A stretch of 64,000 nt of DNA from contig NZ_JAERQZ010000001.1 of NCBI RefSeq assembly GCF_016735515.1, forward strand, positions 4,018,746 to 4,082,745, read 5' to 3'. Under the pieces are notes generated by a model. It did no database searches and had not been told where the DNA came from. It worked only from the letters and a program-made list of their open reading frames with translations. The position numbers and the translations under genes are program-made. The number at the start of each line of letters is the position of its first letter. Position 1 is the stretch's first letter. Positions 46,279-56,347 of the stretch are shown here, in pieces. The stretch is from Piscinibacter sp. HJYY11. GTDB taxonomy: Bacteria; Pseudomonadota; Gammaproteobacteria; Burkholderiales; Burkholderiaceae_C.

Positions 46279-46284
46279 TACACT
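46279..46284 (+). promoter_or_regulatory. Candidate -10 element of the IF-1 gene
   Basis: TACACT sits 50 nt upstream of the IF-1 ATG at 46335; no clear -35 is visible. The leader would be about 43 nt. Confidence 0.35.
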
Positions 46285-46334
46285 CGCCGGCCCGCCGCAC
46301 GGAGCCCCCGCTGTCCCTTGTCCTCCCCCTGACC

Positions 46335-46613
46335 ATGCCCAAGGAAGAACTGATTGAAATGAACGGCACCGTTGACGAGATCCTCCCGGACTCGCGGTTC
46401 CGCGTGACCCTCGAAAACGGGCACCAGCTCATCGCCTACACCGGCGGCAAGATGCGCAAGCATCACATCCGCATCCTCGCGGGCGACAGCGTGTCGCTGG
46501 AAATGTCGCCCTACGACCTGAGCAAGGGCCGCATCACCTTCCGCCACCTCGACCGCCGCGGCCCGGCACCGTCGCCGAGCGCGACGCCGCGCCGCGGGCC
46601 GACCGCGCGCTGA
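46335..46613 (+). CDS. infA: Translation initiation factor IF-1 paralogue with C-terminal tail
   Basis: A 92-residue protein. Residues 1-74 are a full S1/OB-fold IF-1 ([53 protein letters not shown]). About 18 extra residues at the end are rich in Pro, Ser and Arg, beyond the 72-residue E. coli factor. Betaproteobacteria often carry a second infA outside the ribosomal-protein operons, and this stand-alone copy fits that. It may act as an alternative factor under stress. Confidence 0.9.
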   Translation: MPKEELIEMNGTVDEILPDSRFRVTLENGHQLIAYTGGKMRKHHIRILAGDSVSLEMSPYDLSKGRITFRHLDRRGPAPSPSATPRRGPTAR

Positions 46614-46621
46614 CCCCCGGG

Positions 46622-47107
46622 TCACAAGCGGCGAGCACATCCTTCGACGCCACACCGGCAGCGCAGGCGCCCCTGGTGATGCGTCTCGCCGTAGTTCACG
46701 GTGAGCTCCTCGCCGACCGCGATGTCGCGCATCGCGTAGAACTCCACCCGACCCTGGCTGAGCTTGAGCGAGGCATTGGGCCGGCACGAGTGGTTGATGA
46801 AGCGCAGCGCATCGGTCGACTGCGAGGCGTCGATGGCCCGCCGGGCCGACACCGCGATCATCATGATGCGGGCCTGCCCGCGGCTGCGGCGTTGCGCCTC
46901 CTGCAGGCTCACCGATTCGCCGCGCACTTCGCCGATCTTGCGGCGGGCCGGGATGGCCTGGGCTGCAATCACGCCCTGGCCATCGATCGTGCTCGGCGCC
47001 ACCGTCAGCGCGAACTTCTGCGGATCGGCGGGCACGCCGCGGGGGCGTGGCGCTGGCGCCGGCGGTGACGCTGGCGCCGGTGGCGTGAGGATCGACAGGC
47101 GGGGCAT
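46622..47107 (-). CDS. SET-domain protein (putative protein-lysine methyltransferase)
   Basis: A 161-residue protein with a Pro/Ala-rich first 30 residues and a compact SET domain. GQGVIAAQAIPARRKIGEV begins it; the pseudoknot motifs RFINHSCRPNASLK and GEELTVNYGE are present, and a post-SET-like CRCGVEGCARRL ends the chain. SET enzymes methylate lysines using SAM. Bacterial members are uncommon, and most have unknown targets. It lies 26 nt downstream of a hybrid kinase gene on the same strand. Confidence 0.88.
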   Translation of the reverse strand: MPRLSILTPPAPASPPAPAPRPRGVPADPQKFALTVAPSTIDGQGVIAAQAIPARRKIGEVRGESVSLQEAQRRSRGQARIMMIAVSARRAIDASQSTDALRFINHSCRPNASLKLSQGRVEFYAMRDIAVGEELTVNYGETHHQGRLRCRCGVEGCARRL

Positions 47108-47133
47108 GGCGCGATTGTCGAGCCGCGCCCGGC

Positions 47134-49815
47134 TCAGGCAGGGAAGAGCCGGTCCAGCGCCGCGAGGAAGGTGGGCAGGTGGATCGGCTTCGTCCAGTAG
47201 TCGGCAAAACCGGCCGCCGCGGCACGCGCGATGTCTTCCGGCATCGCATTGGCCGAGAGCGCGATGCAGCGGATGCCGGCCGTCGAGGGCTGCGCGCGCA
47301 GGCGGCTGAGCACGTCGTAGCCATCGACATCGGGCAGCTGCATGTCGATCAGGATCAGGTCGGGTTGCACCTCGTGCGCCCGCGCCACGCCGCCGAGGCC
47401 GCTCGCCACCGATTCGATCTGCAGGCCGGCATGCTGGCGCACCATCTCTTCCACCAGCAGCGCATTGACCGGGTTGTCCTCGATGTAGAGCAGGCGCCCG
47501 TGGCGCCGGCGGCGCGGCGCGGCGGCCGGTTCCGGCGCCGCCTCGGGTGGGGCCGCGGCCGGCGCGTCGTCGCTGTCGACGGTACCTTCGTGCCGCGGCA
47601 GGTGCACCTCGAAGCGCGAGCCCACCCCTGGCGTGCTCTCCACCTGCACCGAGCCGCCCATGCGCTCGACCAGCGCCTTCACGACCGACAGGCCGACGCC
47701 CGCGCCTTCGATGCCCTCGCGCTCCATGCCCAGCCGGTTGAACGGCTCGAAGAGGTGCGCCACCTGCTGGCGCGTCATGCCGCGCCCGGTGTCGGCCACT
47801 GCGAGCACCACCTCGGCGCCGGTCTCGCGCACGCTCACCTGCACCCTGCCGCGCGTGGTGTTGTACTTGACGGCATTGCTCAGCAGGTTGATGACCACCT
47901 GGCGCGCGCGGATGTGGTCGGCCCGCACGACCGCCGGCGTCGGATCGATCGTGATGCTCACGCCGGCCTCGCGCGCGGCCGGCTCGACGAGGGCCTGCGC
48001 CTCCTTCAGCACATCGGCCAGGCGCACGGCGCGCAGGTCGAGCCGCACCTCGCCGCTTTCCAGGCTCGACAGGTCGAGCACGTCGTTGATGAGCGACAGC
48101 AGGTGCTCGCCGGCCGACTGGATGTGGCGCACTTTCGCGAGCGCGTCGGCGCTGGCCAGCGCCGGGTCGAGACGCAGCAGCTGCGCGAAGCCCAGCACGG
48201 CATTGAGCGGCGTGCGCAGCTCATGGCTCATGCGCGCGAGGAACTCCGACTTGGCCTGGCTCTCGCGCTGCGCCACCAGCTTCTCCTGCCGGTCGGTCAC
48301 GTCGATCGCGATGCCGAACTGCACCGAGCTGCCGTCGCGCTTCTCGTGGCGCGCACGGCTCACCACCCAGCGCACCTCGCCATCGGGCCGCACGATGCGG
48401 TATTCGTGTTCGACGGTCACGTCTTCGGTGGCGCGCAGCTCGGCGTGCGCGGTGCGCATGCGTTCGCGGTCATCGGGGTGCACCACCTCCTCGAGCCATT
48501 CCGCGCGCCGCGGCACGCCCATCGAGATGGGCCGGCCGATGATCTCGAACATCTGCGCGTTCCACTCCCCGCGCTCGCGGCCCGGCTCCCGGCTCCAGAT
48601 GCCCAGGCCCGCGGCCGAGGCGGCCACTTCAAGCCGGCGCGCCAGCTCCTGGGCGCGCCGCGTCTCCTGCACCTGCTCGGTCACGTCGAGCGCCACGCCG
48701 ACGAACTCGATCGGGTCGCCGTCGGCATTGCGCCGCACCACGCGGCGCGTCAGCACGTAGCGGTAGGTGCCGTCGGAGCGCCGGTAGCGCGCTTCCATGT
48801 CGACGGGGCGGTCGGTGTTGAGCGACTCCGCCGCGGTGGCCACCACGCGCGGGATGTCGTCGGGGTGGATCAGCGCGCGCACCTCGTCGAGTGCCAGCCC
48901 CTCGGGCCGCGGCACGATGCCGATCACCTCGAAGGCCTTGTCGTTGTAGAAGATGCGGTTGAGCCGCAGGTCGTGGCGCCAGATGGCGATATTGCCGAGG
49001 TCGACCGCCAGCCTGAGCTGGGCGCTGGTGGTGTTGAACGACTCGGCAAGTTCGTAGACCTCGGTGTCGTCGACCATCGCGCCGATGATGATGTTGGGCT
49101 CGCCATCGGGGCCGGCCTTCACCTCCCACTGTGCATGCACATGCCGCCACTGCCCGCTCGGCGAGCTGATACGGTAGCGCTTGGAGTACTTGCCCGGCGT
49201 GCGCGCCGAATCGCGGTAGTCCATGCCCGGGCGGTCGTCCGGGTGGATGCGCGAGACGAAGGTCTTGAAGTCGGGCGCGCCGTCGGCCGGGTCGAAGTTC
49301 CACATGCGGAACATGTTGGCGTCCCAGTGGCCCTTGCCCATGGGCAGCTGGCGCTCATAGAGGCCGAGGCGGCCGAAGGCCTGCGCACGCTCCAGCCGCT
49401 CGGCGACGCGCGTGGTCTCGGCCTTCGAGCGGGTGAGCTCGGTCGTGTCGCGCAAGGTGAAGAGCCAGTGCGCGGTCTGCACACGCTCGATGTCGCGCAG
49501 CGGCCTCAGGTGGCCCACGGCGGTGCGGGCTTCGCCCGCGTCATCGCGCCATGCGAGCTCGTCGAGCTGCGACGCCGCGCCCGCGAGCAAGGCCTCGGCC
49601 AGTCGCTGGGCCTGCGGCTCGCGCAGGCCGAGTGCGTCGGCGAGCGGCTGTTCGGCCGCAGCTTCCAGCGTGCCCACCGCGCTCAGCAGGGCCGGGTTGG
49701 CCCAGAGCAGCATGCCGCGGCGGTCCAGCAAGGCCAGCCCTTCGGGGCTGGTCTCCAGCAGGGCTGCCCATGCGCTGGTTGGCAGTGACAGCGGCAGCGG
49801 ACAGCGGATCGCCAT
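47134..49815 (-). CDS. Multi-PAS hybrid histidine kinase
   Basis: An 893-residue, apparently cytoplasmic sensor with no clear membrane helix. An N-terminal PAS (about 15-130) and at least three PAS/PAC domains with HPDDR/HPDDIPR motifs precede the kinase core: phospho-acceptor FLARMSHELRTPLNAV (His about 530), NLLSNAVKYN, DTGRGM, GVGLSVVKALVE. A C-terminal receiver (about 770-893, LILIDMQLPDVDGYD) completes a hybrid kinase. No partner regulator is adjacent. The SET gene follows. Confidence 0.93.
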   Translation of the reverse strand: MAIRCPLPLSLPTSAWAALLETSPEGLALLDRRGMLLWANPALLSAVGTLEAAAEQPLADALGLREPQAQRLAEALLAGAASQLDELAWRDDAGEARTAVGHLRPLRDIERVQTAHWLFTLRDTTELTRSKAETTRVAERLERAQAFGRLGLYERQLPMGKGHWDANMFRMWNFDPADGAPDFKTFVSRIHPDDRPGMDYRDSARTPGKYSKRYRISSPSGQWRHVHAQWEVKAGPDGEPNIIIGAMVDDTEVYELAESFNTTSAQLRLAVDLGNIAIWRHDLRLNRIFYNDKAFEVIGIVPRPEGLALDEVRALIHPDDIPRVVATAAESLNTDRPVDMEARYRRSDGTYRYVLTRRVVRRNADGDPIEFVGVALDVTEQVQETRRAQELARRLEVAASAAGLGIWSREPGRERGEWNAQMFEIIGRPISMGVPRRAEWLEEVVHPDDRERMRTAHAELRATEDVTVEHEYRIVRPDGEVRWVVSRARHEKRDGSSVQFGIAIDVTDRQEKLVAQRESQAKSEFLARMSHELRTPLNAVLGFAQLLRLDPALASADALAKVRHIQSAGEHLLSLINDVLDLSSLESGEVRLDLRAVRLADVLKEAQALVEPAAREAGVSITIDPTPAVVRADHIRARQVVINLLSNAVKYNTTRGRVQVSVRETGAEVVLAVADTGRGMTRQQVAHLFEPFNRLGMEREGIEGAGVGLSVVKALVERMGGSVQVESTPGVGSRFEVHLPRHEGTVDSDDAPAAAPPEAAPEPAAAPRRRRHGRLLYIEDNPVNALLVEEMVRQHAGLQIESVASGLGGVARAHEVQPDLILIDMQLPDVDGYDVLSRLRAQPSTAGIRCIALSANAMPEDIARAAAAGFADYWTKPIHLPTFLAALDRLFPA

Positions 49816-49936
49816 GAGCGATGTAAGTGGAAGTTACGGGGCGCAGTCTAGCCAAGTCACGGCCCGTTTCTCCCGGGGAAATGCCCGCTCTTGCGCGCCT
49901 TCGTTCACGAAGGTGGAGGCTTTGCGCGTGTGCCGC

Positions 49937-50416
49937 TCAGCCCCTGCGCGCCGCTTCGATCGTGGCGATGTCGATCTTGCGCATCGTCATCATCGCGTCG
50001 AAGGCGCGCTTCGCGGCCTTGGGGTCGGGATCGGCGATGGCATCGGTCAGCGCGCGCGGCGTGATCTGCCACGACAGGCCCCACTTGTCCTTGCACCAGC
50101 CGCAGGCGCTCTCCTGGCCGCCGTTGTCGACGATTGCATTCCACAGGCGATCGGTCTCGGCCTGGTCGTCGGTTGCGATCTGGAAGGAGAAGGCTTCGCT
50201 CTGCTTGAAGGCCGGGCCACCGTTCAGGCCGATGCACGGGATGCCCACGACGGTGAACTCGACCGTGAGCACGTCGCCCTTCTTGCCATCGGGAAAGTCG
50301 CCAGGCGCGTGGAACACCGCGCCCACCTTGCTGTCGGGAAACGTCTCGGCATAGAAGCGTGCGGCGTCCAGCGCGTCGCGGTCGTACCAGAGACAGATCG
50401 TGTTCTTGCTGACCAT
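49937..50416 (-). CDS. VOC-superfamily protein (PhnB/3-dmu-9_3-mt type)
   Basis: A 159-residue protein with the two beta-alpha-beta-beta-beta units of the vicinal oxygen chelate fold. NTICLWYDRDALDAARFYAETF and the C-terminal CGWCKDKWGLSWQITPRAL match the 3-demethylubiquinone methyltransferase-like Pfam family, whose name does not reflect proven function. The ATG at 50414-50416 has GGAG about 6 nt upstream. A 7-bp perfect palindrome (49898-49913) lies 24 nt beyond the stop and may be a weak 3' hairpin. Confidence 0.88.
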   Translation of the reverse strand: MVSKNTICLWYDRDALDAARFYAETFPDSKVGAVFHAPGDFPDGKKGDVLTVEFTVVGIPCIGLNGGPAFKQSEAFSFQIATDDQAETDRLWNAIVDNGGQESACGWCKDKWGLSWQITPRALTDAIADPDPKAAKRAFDAMMTMRKIDIATIEAARRG

Positions 50417-50533
50417 CCGGGTCTCCTGCGGGTTCGGGTGCGGGCGATTCTCGGCCACGCCCTGACCGCAGTTCCCGGAAGGGGATTGCGGACCGGCCCT
50501 GCGGGCATGCGGGGGTTGGGATTCGCTGGCTAA

Positions 50534-51670
<1,137 letters not shown>

Positions 51671-51681
51671 GCTGCCGCGTC

Positions 51682-52038
51682 TTACTTCCCGCGCAGCGTG
51701 ACGAGCATCACCAGCATGCCGACCAGCCACAGCAGCTTGAAGACGCCAAGGGCTGCGAAGGCGCTGAGCTCGAGGAAGCGGGGCACGGCCTGGCCGAAGG
51801 TGATGAGCTCGTACAGCAAGGCCGCGAGCGTGAGCCACCAGGCCCAGCGCTTTCTCAGGGCCAGGCCGATGACGCACACGATGGCGACGACGAACGGGAT
51901 GGCACCGACGATGTCATGCGGCATGCGCGCGGTGATCGGGAATGCGTCGCCTCCGGCCAGCCAGCCGAAGATGCGCCGGATCACCAGGACATACAGCACG
52001 AGCAAAAGGATCAGGATGGCGCGGGAGCGGATGGTCAT
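51682..52038 (-). CDS. Small integral membrane protein of unknown function
   Basis: A 118-residue protein with four hydrophobic helices (about 6-24, 38-56, 62-76, 90-110) and few charged residues between. The start MTIRSRAILILLL (ATG 52036-52038) is chosen because the upstream in-frame extension is not hydrophobic. No family is recognised with confidence. It is convergent with the dehydrogenase gene, 11 nt apart. Confidence 0.75.
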   Translation of the reverse strand: MTIRSRAILILLLVLYVLVIRRIFGWLAGGDAFPITARMPHDIVGAIPFVVAIVCVIGLALRKRWAWWLTLAALLYELITFGQAVPRFLELSAFAALGVFKLLWLVGMLVMLVTLRGK

Positions 52039-52106
52039 GTGAGCCTGGAGCGGGACGGCGCTGACGTCACCGAGCATGCCACACGCCTTCACGCCCGCAT
52101 GCACGT

Positions 52107-52138
52107 AAAAAAGCCCGCTGCGCTGTCGCGCCGCGGGC
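52107..52138 (-). terminator. Intrinsic terminator of the porin gene
   Basis: Read on the minus strand, an 11-bp GC-rich stem with one mismatch and a 4-nt loop is followed by six T residues, about 55-85 nt beyond the porin stop. Confidence 0.85.
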
Positions 52139-52191
52139 CAAAAAGGTCGAGGAGACCTCTTGTTCAATCGTCGATCGCTGACATCGGCAGA

Positions 52192-53292
52192 TCAGAACGT
52201 GTGGCGCACGCCGAGCGCGAACTCGGTGACGTCACGTTCGTCGGCGTTCGTCAGGCCGGCCGGCAGGGCCGAGGCCCAGCGGTTGGCGTAGGTCGTGCCT
52301 TCGTTCTTGAAGTGCGTGAGCGAGGTGTAGAGGGTGGTGCGGCGCGACAGGTCGTACTGGTAGCCGGCGCCGAGCGCCTGCGTCTTGCCGGCGTTGACGT
52401 TCTCGGCCTTGTTCTCGACGAACTGCGCCTTCACCAGGTGCGGGCCGACGCGGTAGTCGCCGCCGATCCAGTAGCCCTGCCCATCGGCGTTGGCCGTGCT
52501 GCGGTCGTCGACCGACACGTAGCCGCCGGTCAGCCGTGCCGGACCGAAGGAGTAGGCCGCGGCGCCCGAGATGCTGCGCACGCTGAAGCCGGTGGCGTTG
52601 ACCTTGTCGTCGACGAACGAGAGCATCGCGTCGAGCGGGCCGCCGGTGTAGCGCACCCAGGCGTCGGCCACGCGCGTGCCGGTGGTGCTGCCGGCGGCTT
52701 CGCCGAAGCCCCACAGGGCACCGACCTTCACGCCGCCGAACGAGGCACTTTCCAGTCGCGCCGAGTTGTTGACGCGCGCCGGGCCGCCGTTGGCCGTGGC
52801 CGAGTTGGCGCTGCCGCGCACCGGCTCGTAGCCGCCGAAGCCGCCGATCACCGCGGTGCTCGGGCCGTAGACGCCGTTCGAGAACTCGCTGAAGTCACCC
52901 GTCAGCGCATAGAGGCTGCCGTACTGGCGGCCAAGCGTGAGCTGGCCGACACCGGCGGAGCTCAGGCCGACGAAGGCCTGGCGGCCCCAGAAGGCGCCCT
53001 GGCCGTTGGTGCCGTCGTCAAGGTTGATGCCGCTCTCGATGTTGAAGAGGGCGCGCAGGCCGCCACCCAGGTCCTCATTGCCGCGGAAGCCGATGCGCGA
53101 GCCGGCGAGGCCGCCGCTTTGCAGGCGGGTCAGGCGGCTGGCACCGTCGGCGAACTGCACGAAGGAATCGGCCACGCCGTAGATGGTGACCGTGCTGGTG
53201 GGCGCGGCCGGGGCGGTGGTCTGGGCCGAAGCGGCGGCGCTGGCCGCGAGCGCGATGGTGGTGAGCGCGAAGTGTTGGAATTTGGATCGCAT
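52192..53292 (-). CDS. General porin (Omp32/OmpC-like, Burkholderiales)
   Basis: A 366-residue trimeric-type porin: signal peptide MRSKFQHFALTTIALAASAA (cleaved after ASA), then SVTIYGVADSF-like first strand (here TVTIYGVADSFVQF), GLAGSRIGFRGNEDLGGGL, a constriction-loop region, and a terminal strand ending GVRHTF with the C-terminal Phe needed for outer-membrane insertion. It passes small, often anionic solutes. A strong terminator follows and a candidate promoter lies about 130-150 nt upstream. Confidence 0.95.
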   Translation of the reverse strand: MRSKFQHFALTTIALAASAAASAQTTAPAAPTSTVTIYGVADSFVQFADGASRLTRLQSGGLAGSRIGFRGNEDLGGGLRALFNIESGINLDDGTNGQGAFWGRQAFVGLSSAGVGQLTLGRQYGSLYALTGDFSEFSNGVYGPSTAVIGGFGGYEPVRGSANSATANGGPARVNNSARLESASFGGVKVGALWGFGEAAGSTTGTRVADAWVRYTGGPLDAMLSFVDDKVNATGFSVRSISGAAAYSFGPARLTGGYVSVDDRSTANADGQGYWIGGDYRVGPHLVKAQFVENKAENVNAGKTQALGAGYQYDLSRRTTLYTSLTHFKNEGTTYANRWASALPAGLTNADERDVTEFALGVRHTF

Positions 53293-53418
53293 GCGAAAAC
53301 TTCTCCAATCAGTGGGCAGACCCCCTCGCCAGGCGGGCGCGTGCGCACGGCCGGCAGGCTTGATCAGCCCCGGCCCGTCACGCGGCAGTCGCCAACCGGC
53401 GGCTGCGTCTTGGGCGGC

Positions 53419-53447
53419 ATGCTAGGGAGATCCCTGAGGCTGACCAA
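53419..53447 (-). promoter_or_regulatory. Candidate porin promoter
   Basis: On the minus strand TTGGTC (53447-53442), a 17-bp spacer and TAGCAT (53424-53419) form a passable sigma-70 promoter, giving a leader of about 120 nt. The rest of the 236-bp gap (53293-53528) shows no gene that I can support. Confidence 0.35.
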
Positions 53448-53528
53448 GCTGCTGCAGCGCAACAGGTCATCTCAGTTTTCGCAAGAATCCCGGCGTTGAG
53501 TTTTGGATCGTTGCCCCAATCGCGGGGC

Positions 53529-54443
53529 TCAGGCGCGCAGCCTGTACCGCCCTTCGTCCGACGCGACGACGCGGCCGCTGGCGACGAGTTCGTCGAGGTG
53601 CTGCGTGATCGTCCAGCGCTCGATCGCGCGCGTGGACTCGGTGCCGTAACCGGCCGGGTAGAGCAGCCCATCGGCCGCCAGCGCCTCCACGCTCTGCGGC
53701 CCGGCGCGCAGGCGATCGAGCAGCACCGCTTCGCGGTCGTCGAGGCGTGCGGTGTAGGCGCGCAAGGCGTCTTCGAACGGCGCGCGCTCGGTGTACACGC
53801 CCTTGTGGTGGGAGGTGATCCACACCTTCGCGTCCAGCTCGGGCAGGCGCGCGAGCGAGCGGCGGAAGTCGCCGAGGTTCGAGGTCGCATCGCCGTAGTA
53901 GGGCCCGAAGGTCGAGAGGTCGATGTCGCCGATGAAGGCGATGCCGTGCGGCTCGACCACCAGCGCGCAGTGGCCCGCGGTGTGGCCGGGCAGGTGCACC
54001 GCGCGCACGCGGATGCCGCCGCCGAGGTCCCACTCGGCGCCGTCGGCATAGGCCTGCGCATCGGGCCGCGGCGCGTAGCTGAACTCGGCCTCGAGCTTGG
54101 GTCGGAAGGCGTCGAGCGCGGCGTCCGGGTAGCCGAAGTGGCGGCGCAGCCCGTCCCAGCTGCGCGCGGCCTCGACGTCGCGCTCGTGCACATGCAGGGG
54201 CTTGCCGCGCAGCCGGTGCAGGCCGCACATGTGGTCTTCGTGCACGTGGCCGAGGATGGCCATGTCGACCGCGTCGTCGAAGACCTCGGCGCTCAGGCGG
54301 TTGGCGACCTTCGGCGTGTCAAAGGCGACGACGGTGTCGCCGCCGTGCACGATCACCTGGTTGCCATCGGGGTACTTGCCGGACTTCTCGCCGAAGTAGA
54401 CGGTCACGGGGCCGAAGCGGGCGCTCGGGGTCTCAGGGTTCAT
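53529..54443 (-). CDS. Metallo-beta-lactamase-fold hydrolase
   Basis: A 304-residue protein with the MBL zinc motif ILGHVHEDHMCGL (H-x-H-x-D-H), a second His in LPGHTAGHCAL and Asp in FIGDIDLSTFG, so the dinuclear site looks intact. The C-terminal 60 residues form a winged-helix-like region (LAADGLLYPAGYG... ITQHLDELVASGRV), as in glyoxalase II-like/RNase-Z-like MBL proteins with a DNA-binding-like tail. Substrate is unknown. It is divergent from the MOSC gene. Confidence 0.88.
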   Translation of the reverse strand: MNPETPSARFGPVTVYFGEKSGKYPDGNQVIVHGGDTVVAFDTPKVANRLSAEVFDDAVDMAILGHVHEDHMCGLHRLRGKPLHVHERDVEAARSWDGLRRHFGYPDAALDAFRPKLEAEFSYAPRPDAQAYADGAEWDLGGGIRVRAVHLPGHTAGHCALVVEPHGIAFIGDIDLSTFGPYYGDATSNLGDFRRSLARLPELDAKVWITSHHKGVYTERAPFEDALRAYTARLDDREAVLLDRLRAGPQSVEALAADGLLYPAGYGTESTRAIERWTITQHLDELVASGRVVASDEGRYRLRA

Positions 54444-54502
54444 CGGGGCATGGTAAGAGCGCGGCCATTCCGGCGCTGTCCGCCAGGCGATACGCTCCTG
54501 AC

Positions 54503-55345
54503 ATGCAGAACCTTTCTTCCGATGGCGTGCATGTGGCGGCGCTGTACCTCTATCCCGTCAAGGGCTGCGGGGCGGTGCGCGTGCCGGAGCTGAGCCTCGA
54601 CCGCTGGGGCGGCGCCGAGGGAGATCGCCGCTGGGCGGTCGTCAACGCCGAGGGCGAGGTGACGTGGCAGGGCGCCTTTCCGCGGCTGGCGCTGGTGCAG
54701 CCACGGGCGGTGGACGGTGCACTGCAGCTCGAAGCGCCCGGCCACGCCCGCTTTGTCGTTGACGAGGGCGGGCTCCAGCCTTGCACCTTCCAGATCTGGA
54801 ACGAGCCCGCGGCGAAGCTCGACCGTTTCGACGGGCACGATGCCGGCGACGCGGCCGGCGCCTGGCTCTCTGCGGTGGTGGGTGCACCGCTGCGCCTGGT
54901 GCGCATGGGCGACGAGGCCGTGGGTCGCGGCGCTGCGAACCGGCTGCACATCGTGAGCCGTGCGTCGTGTGACGAAGCGCAGGCACAGGTGCATCGCGCA
55001 GGCGGCGCGGCAACAGAGCTGCTGCGCTACCGGCCCAACATCGTGCTCGACGGGCCTGTGTCGGCCCTTCAGCCGTTTGCGGAAGACTTCCTCCTCTCCA
55101 TGCAGTGGCACGACGAGGCCTCGGGCGACGGCGCGCTGGAGGTGGGCCGCCGTTGCGTGCGCTGCGTCGTGCCCAACGTGAGCCCGTCGAGCGGCGAGGC
55201 TGACGAGCGTGTGCTCGCCGCGCTGGCGCAGCTCTCGGCGCAGCGTTTCCCGGGCGAGCCGGTGTGCTTCGGTGTGTATGGCCAAGGCAGGCGCGGCGCG
55301 CGCTTGCGCGAGGGCCAGGCGGTCTCGCTCGCCTTCAGCTTCTGA
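54503..55345 (+). CDS. MOSC-domain (YcbX/mARC-like) protein
   Basis: A 280-residue protein with an N-terminal MOSC beta-barrel (LYLYPVKGCGAVRVPELSLD, GDRRWAVVN) and a C-terminal MOSC domain carrying RPNIVLDG and VGRRCVRCVVPNV, where the Cys pair includes the expected molybdenum ligand. Relatives (YcbX, mARC) reduce N-hydroxylated compounds using the molybdenum cofactor and an electron-transfer partner. No ferredoxin domain is fused here. A -10-like TACGCT ends 6 nt before the ATG. Confidence 0.9.
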   Translation: MQNLSSDGVHVAALYLYPVKGCGAVRVPELSLDRWGGAEGDRRWAVVNAEGEVTWQGAFPRLALVQPRAVDGALQLEAPGHARFVVDEGGLQPCTFQIWNEPAAKLDRFDGHDAGDAAGAWLSAVVGAPLRLVRMGDEAVGRGAANRLHIVSRASCDEAQAQVHRAGGAATELLRYRPNIVLDGPVSALQPFAEDFLLSMQWHDEASGDGALEVGRRCVRCVVPNVSPSSGEADERVLAALAQLSAQRFPGEPVCFGVYGQGRRGARLREGQAVSLAFSF

Positions 55346-55418
55346 ACTGCCTCCCGATCGCGGCTGAAGGCCTGGCGCCGCCAGTACGATGGCCGGCCCG
55401 ACACGCTTTGGAGCCGAG

Positions 55419-55868
55419 ATGTCCACGTCCAAGAAACAGCCGACGCTGCTGTCCGGTGGCAACCCGCAGATCGCCAAGGGTGAGGGCGATGCGCCGGTGC
55501 AGGCCTACATCGAGGCCATGCCCGGCTGGAAGCGCGACATCGGCCGCCGGCTTGACGCGCTGATCGAGCGCACGGTGCCCGGCGTGCGCAAGGCGGTGAA
55601 GTGGAACTCGCCGTTCTACGGCGTCGAGGGGCAGGGCTGGTTCGTCAGCTACCACTGCTTCACGAAGTACGTGAAGGTGACCTTCTTCCGCGGCACCTCG
55701 CTCGAGCCCATGCCGCCGGGCGAATCGAAGACCGCGGAAACACGCTACCTCGACATTCGCGAAGACGGCATCCCCGATGAGCCACAGCTTGCGTCGTGGA
55801 TCGAACAGGCGGCCGCCATTCCCGGCTGGGACGGCGGCTCCCCCAAGAATGGCGGAGTGGCGATGTGA
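55419..55868 (+). CDS. DUF1801 protein 1
   Basis: A 149-residue protein with the DUF1801 core (VQAYIEAMPGWKRDIGRRLDALI, VRKAVKWNSPFYG, KVTFFRGTSLEPMPPG). The fold is known but the function is not. The ATG at 55419 has GGAG 6 nt upstream. It is the first of four overlapping or closely spaced genes; its stop overlaps the AraC start (GTGA). A second DUF1801 gene closes the same cluster. Confidence 0.88.
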   Translation: MSTSKKQPTLLSGGNPQIAKGEGDAPVQAYIEAMPGWKRDIGRRLDALIERTVPGVRKAVKWNSPFYGVEGQGWFVSYHCFTKYVKVTFFRGTSLEPMPPGESKTAETRYLDIREDGIPDEPQLASWIEQAAAIPGWDGGSPKNGGVAM

Positions 55869-56347
55869 CGCCGCAGGATCCGCAACTGCTGCGCCGCCTG
55901 CTGCGCGCGAAAGACCGCATGGACGCGGCCTCGCACGAAGCCTGGCCGGTGGAGCGGCTGGCCGAGGTGAGCGGCGTCTCGACAGCCCACTTCGCGCGCC
56001 AGTTCAAGCAGGCCTTCGGCGTGCCGCCACACCGCTACCTGCTCACGCGGCGCATCGAGCGGGCGACCGCGTTGCTGCGCGACACCGACCAGCCCATCAT
56101 CGACATCGCCTTCCAGACCGGCTGGGAAAGCCTGGGCACCTTCGGCCGCACCTTCCGCGACATCACCGGCGAGAGGCCGAGCCTCGTGCGGGAGCGTGCC
56201 CGGGCCGAGGTGCAGGACTTGAGTCAGGTGCCTCACTGCGTGGTGAGCGCCGCACAACGGCCGCACCTCACGACAGCAGTTTCGGAGAAGCGCCGCCGCG
56301 AGGGCGGACCTATAACGGGAACCCTCAACAACAAGGAGCTTCCATGA
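55865..56347 (+). CDS. AraC-family HTH regulator (DNA-binding domain only)
   Basis: A 160-residue regulator made almost wholly of the AraC/XylS double helix-turn-helix (WPVERLAEVSGVSTAHFARQF, PHRYLLTRRIERATALL, IIDIAFQTGWESLGTFGRTF). It lacks the usual effector domain, so it may be constitutive or sense through a partner. The start is GTG overlapping the DUF1801 stop; an ATG at 55796 in frame is less likely. It overlaps the VOC gene by 4 nt. Confidence 0.9.
   Translation: MTPQDPQLLRRLLRAKDRMDAASHEAWPVERLAEVSGVSTAHFARQFKQAFGVPPHRYLLTRRIERATALLRDTDQPIIDIAFQTGWESLGTFGRTFRDITGERPSLVRERARAEVQDLSQVPHCVVSAAQRPHLTTAVSEKRRREGGPITGTLNNKELP

Noticed and set aside
47179..49788. An 869-codon open frame on the plus strand
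   Set aside because: It lies wholly antisense to the hybrid histidine kinase, whose motifs are in the minus frame.
49898..49913. CCTTCGT-TC-ACGAAGG hairpin after the VOC gene, considered as a terminator
   Set aside because: Short stem, 2-nt loop and no T-run on either strand; left as a weak 3' structure.
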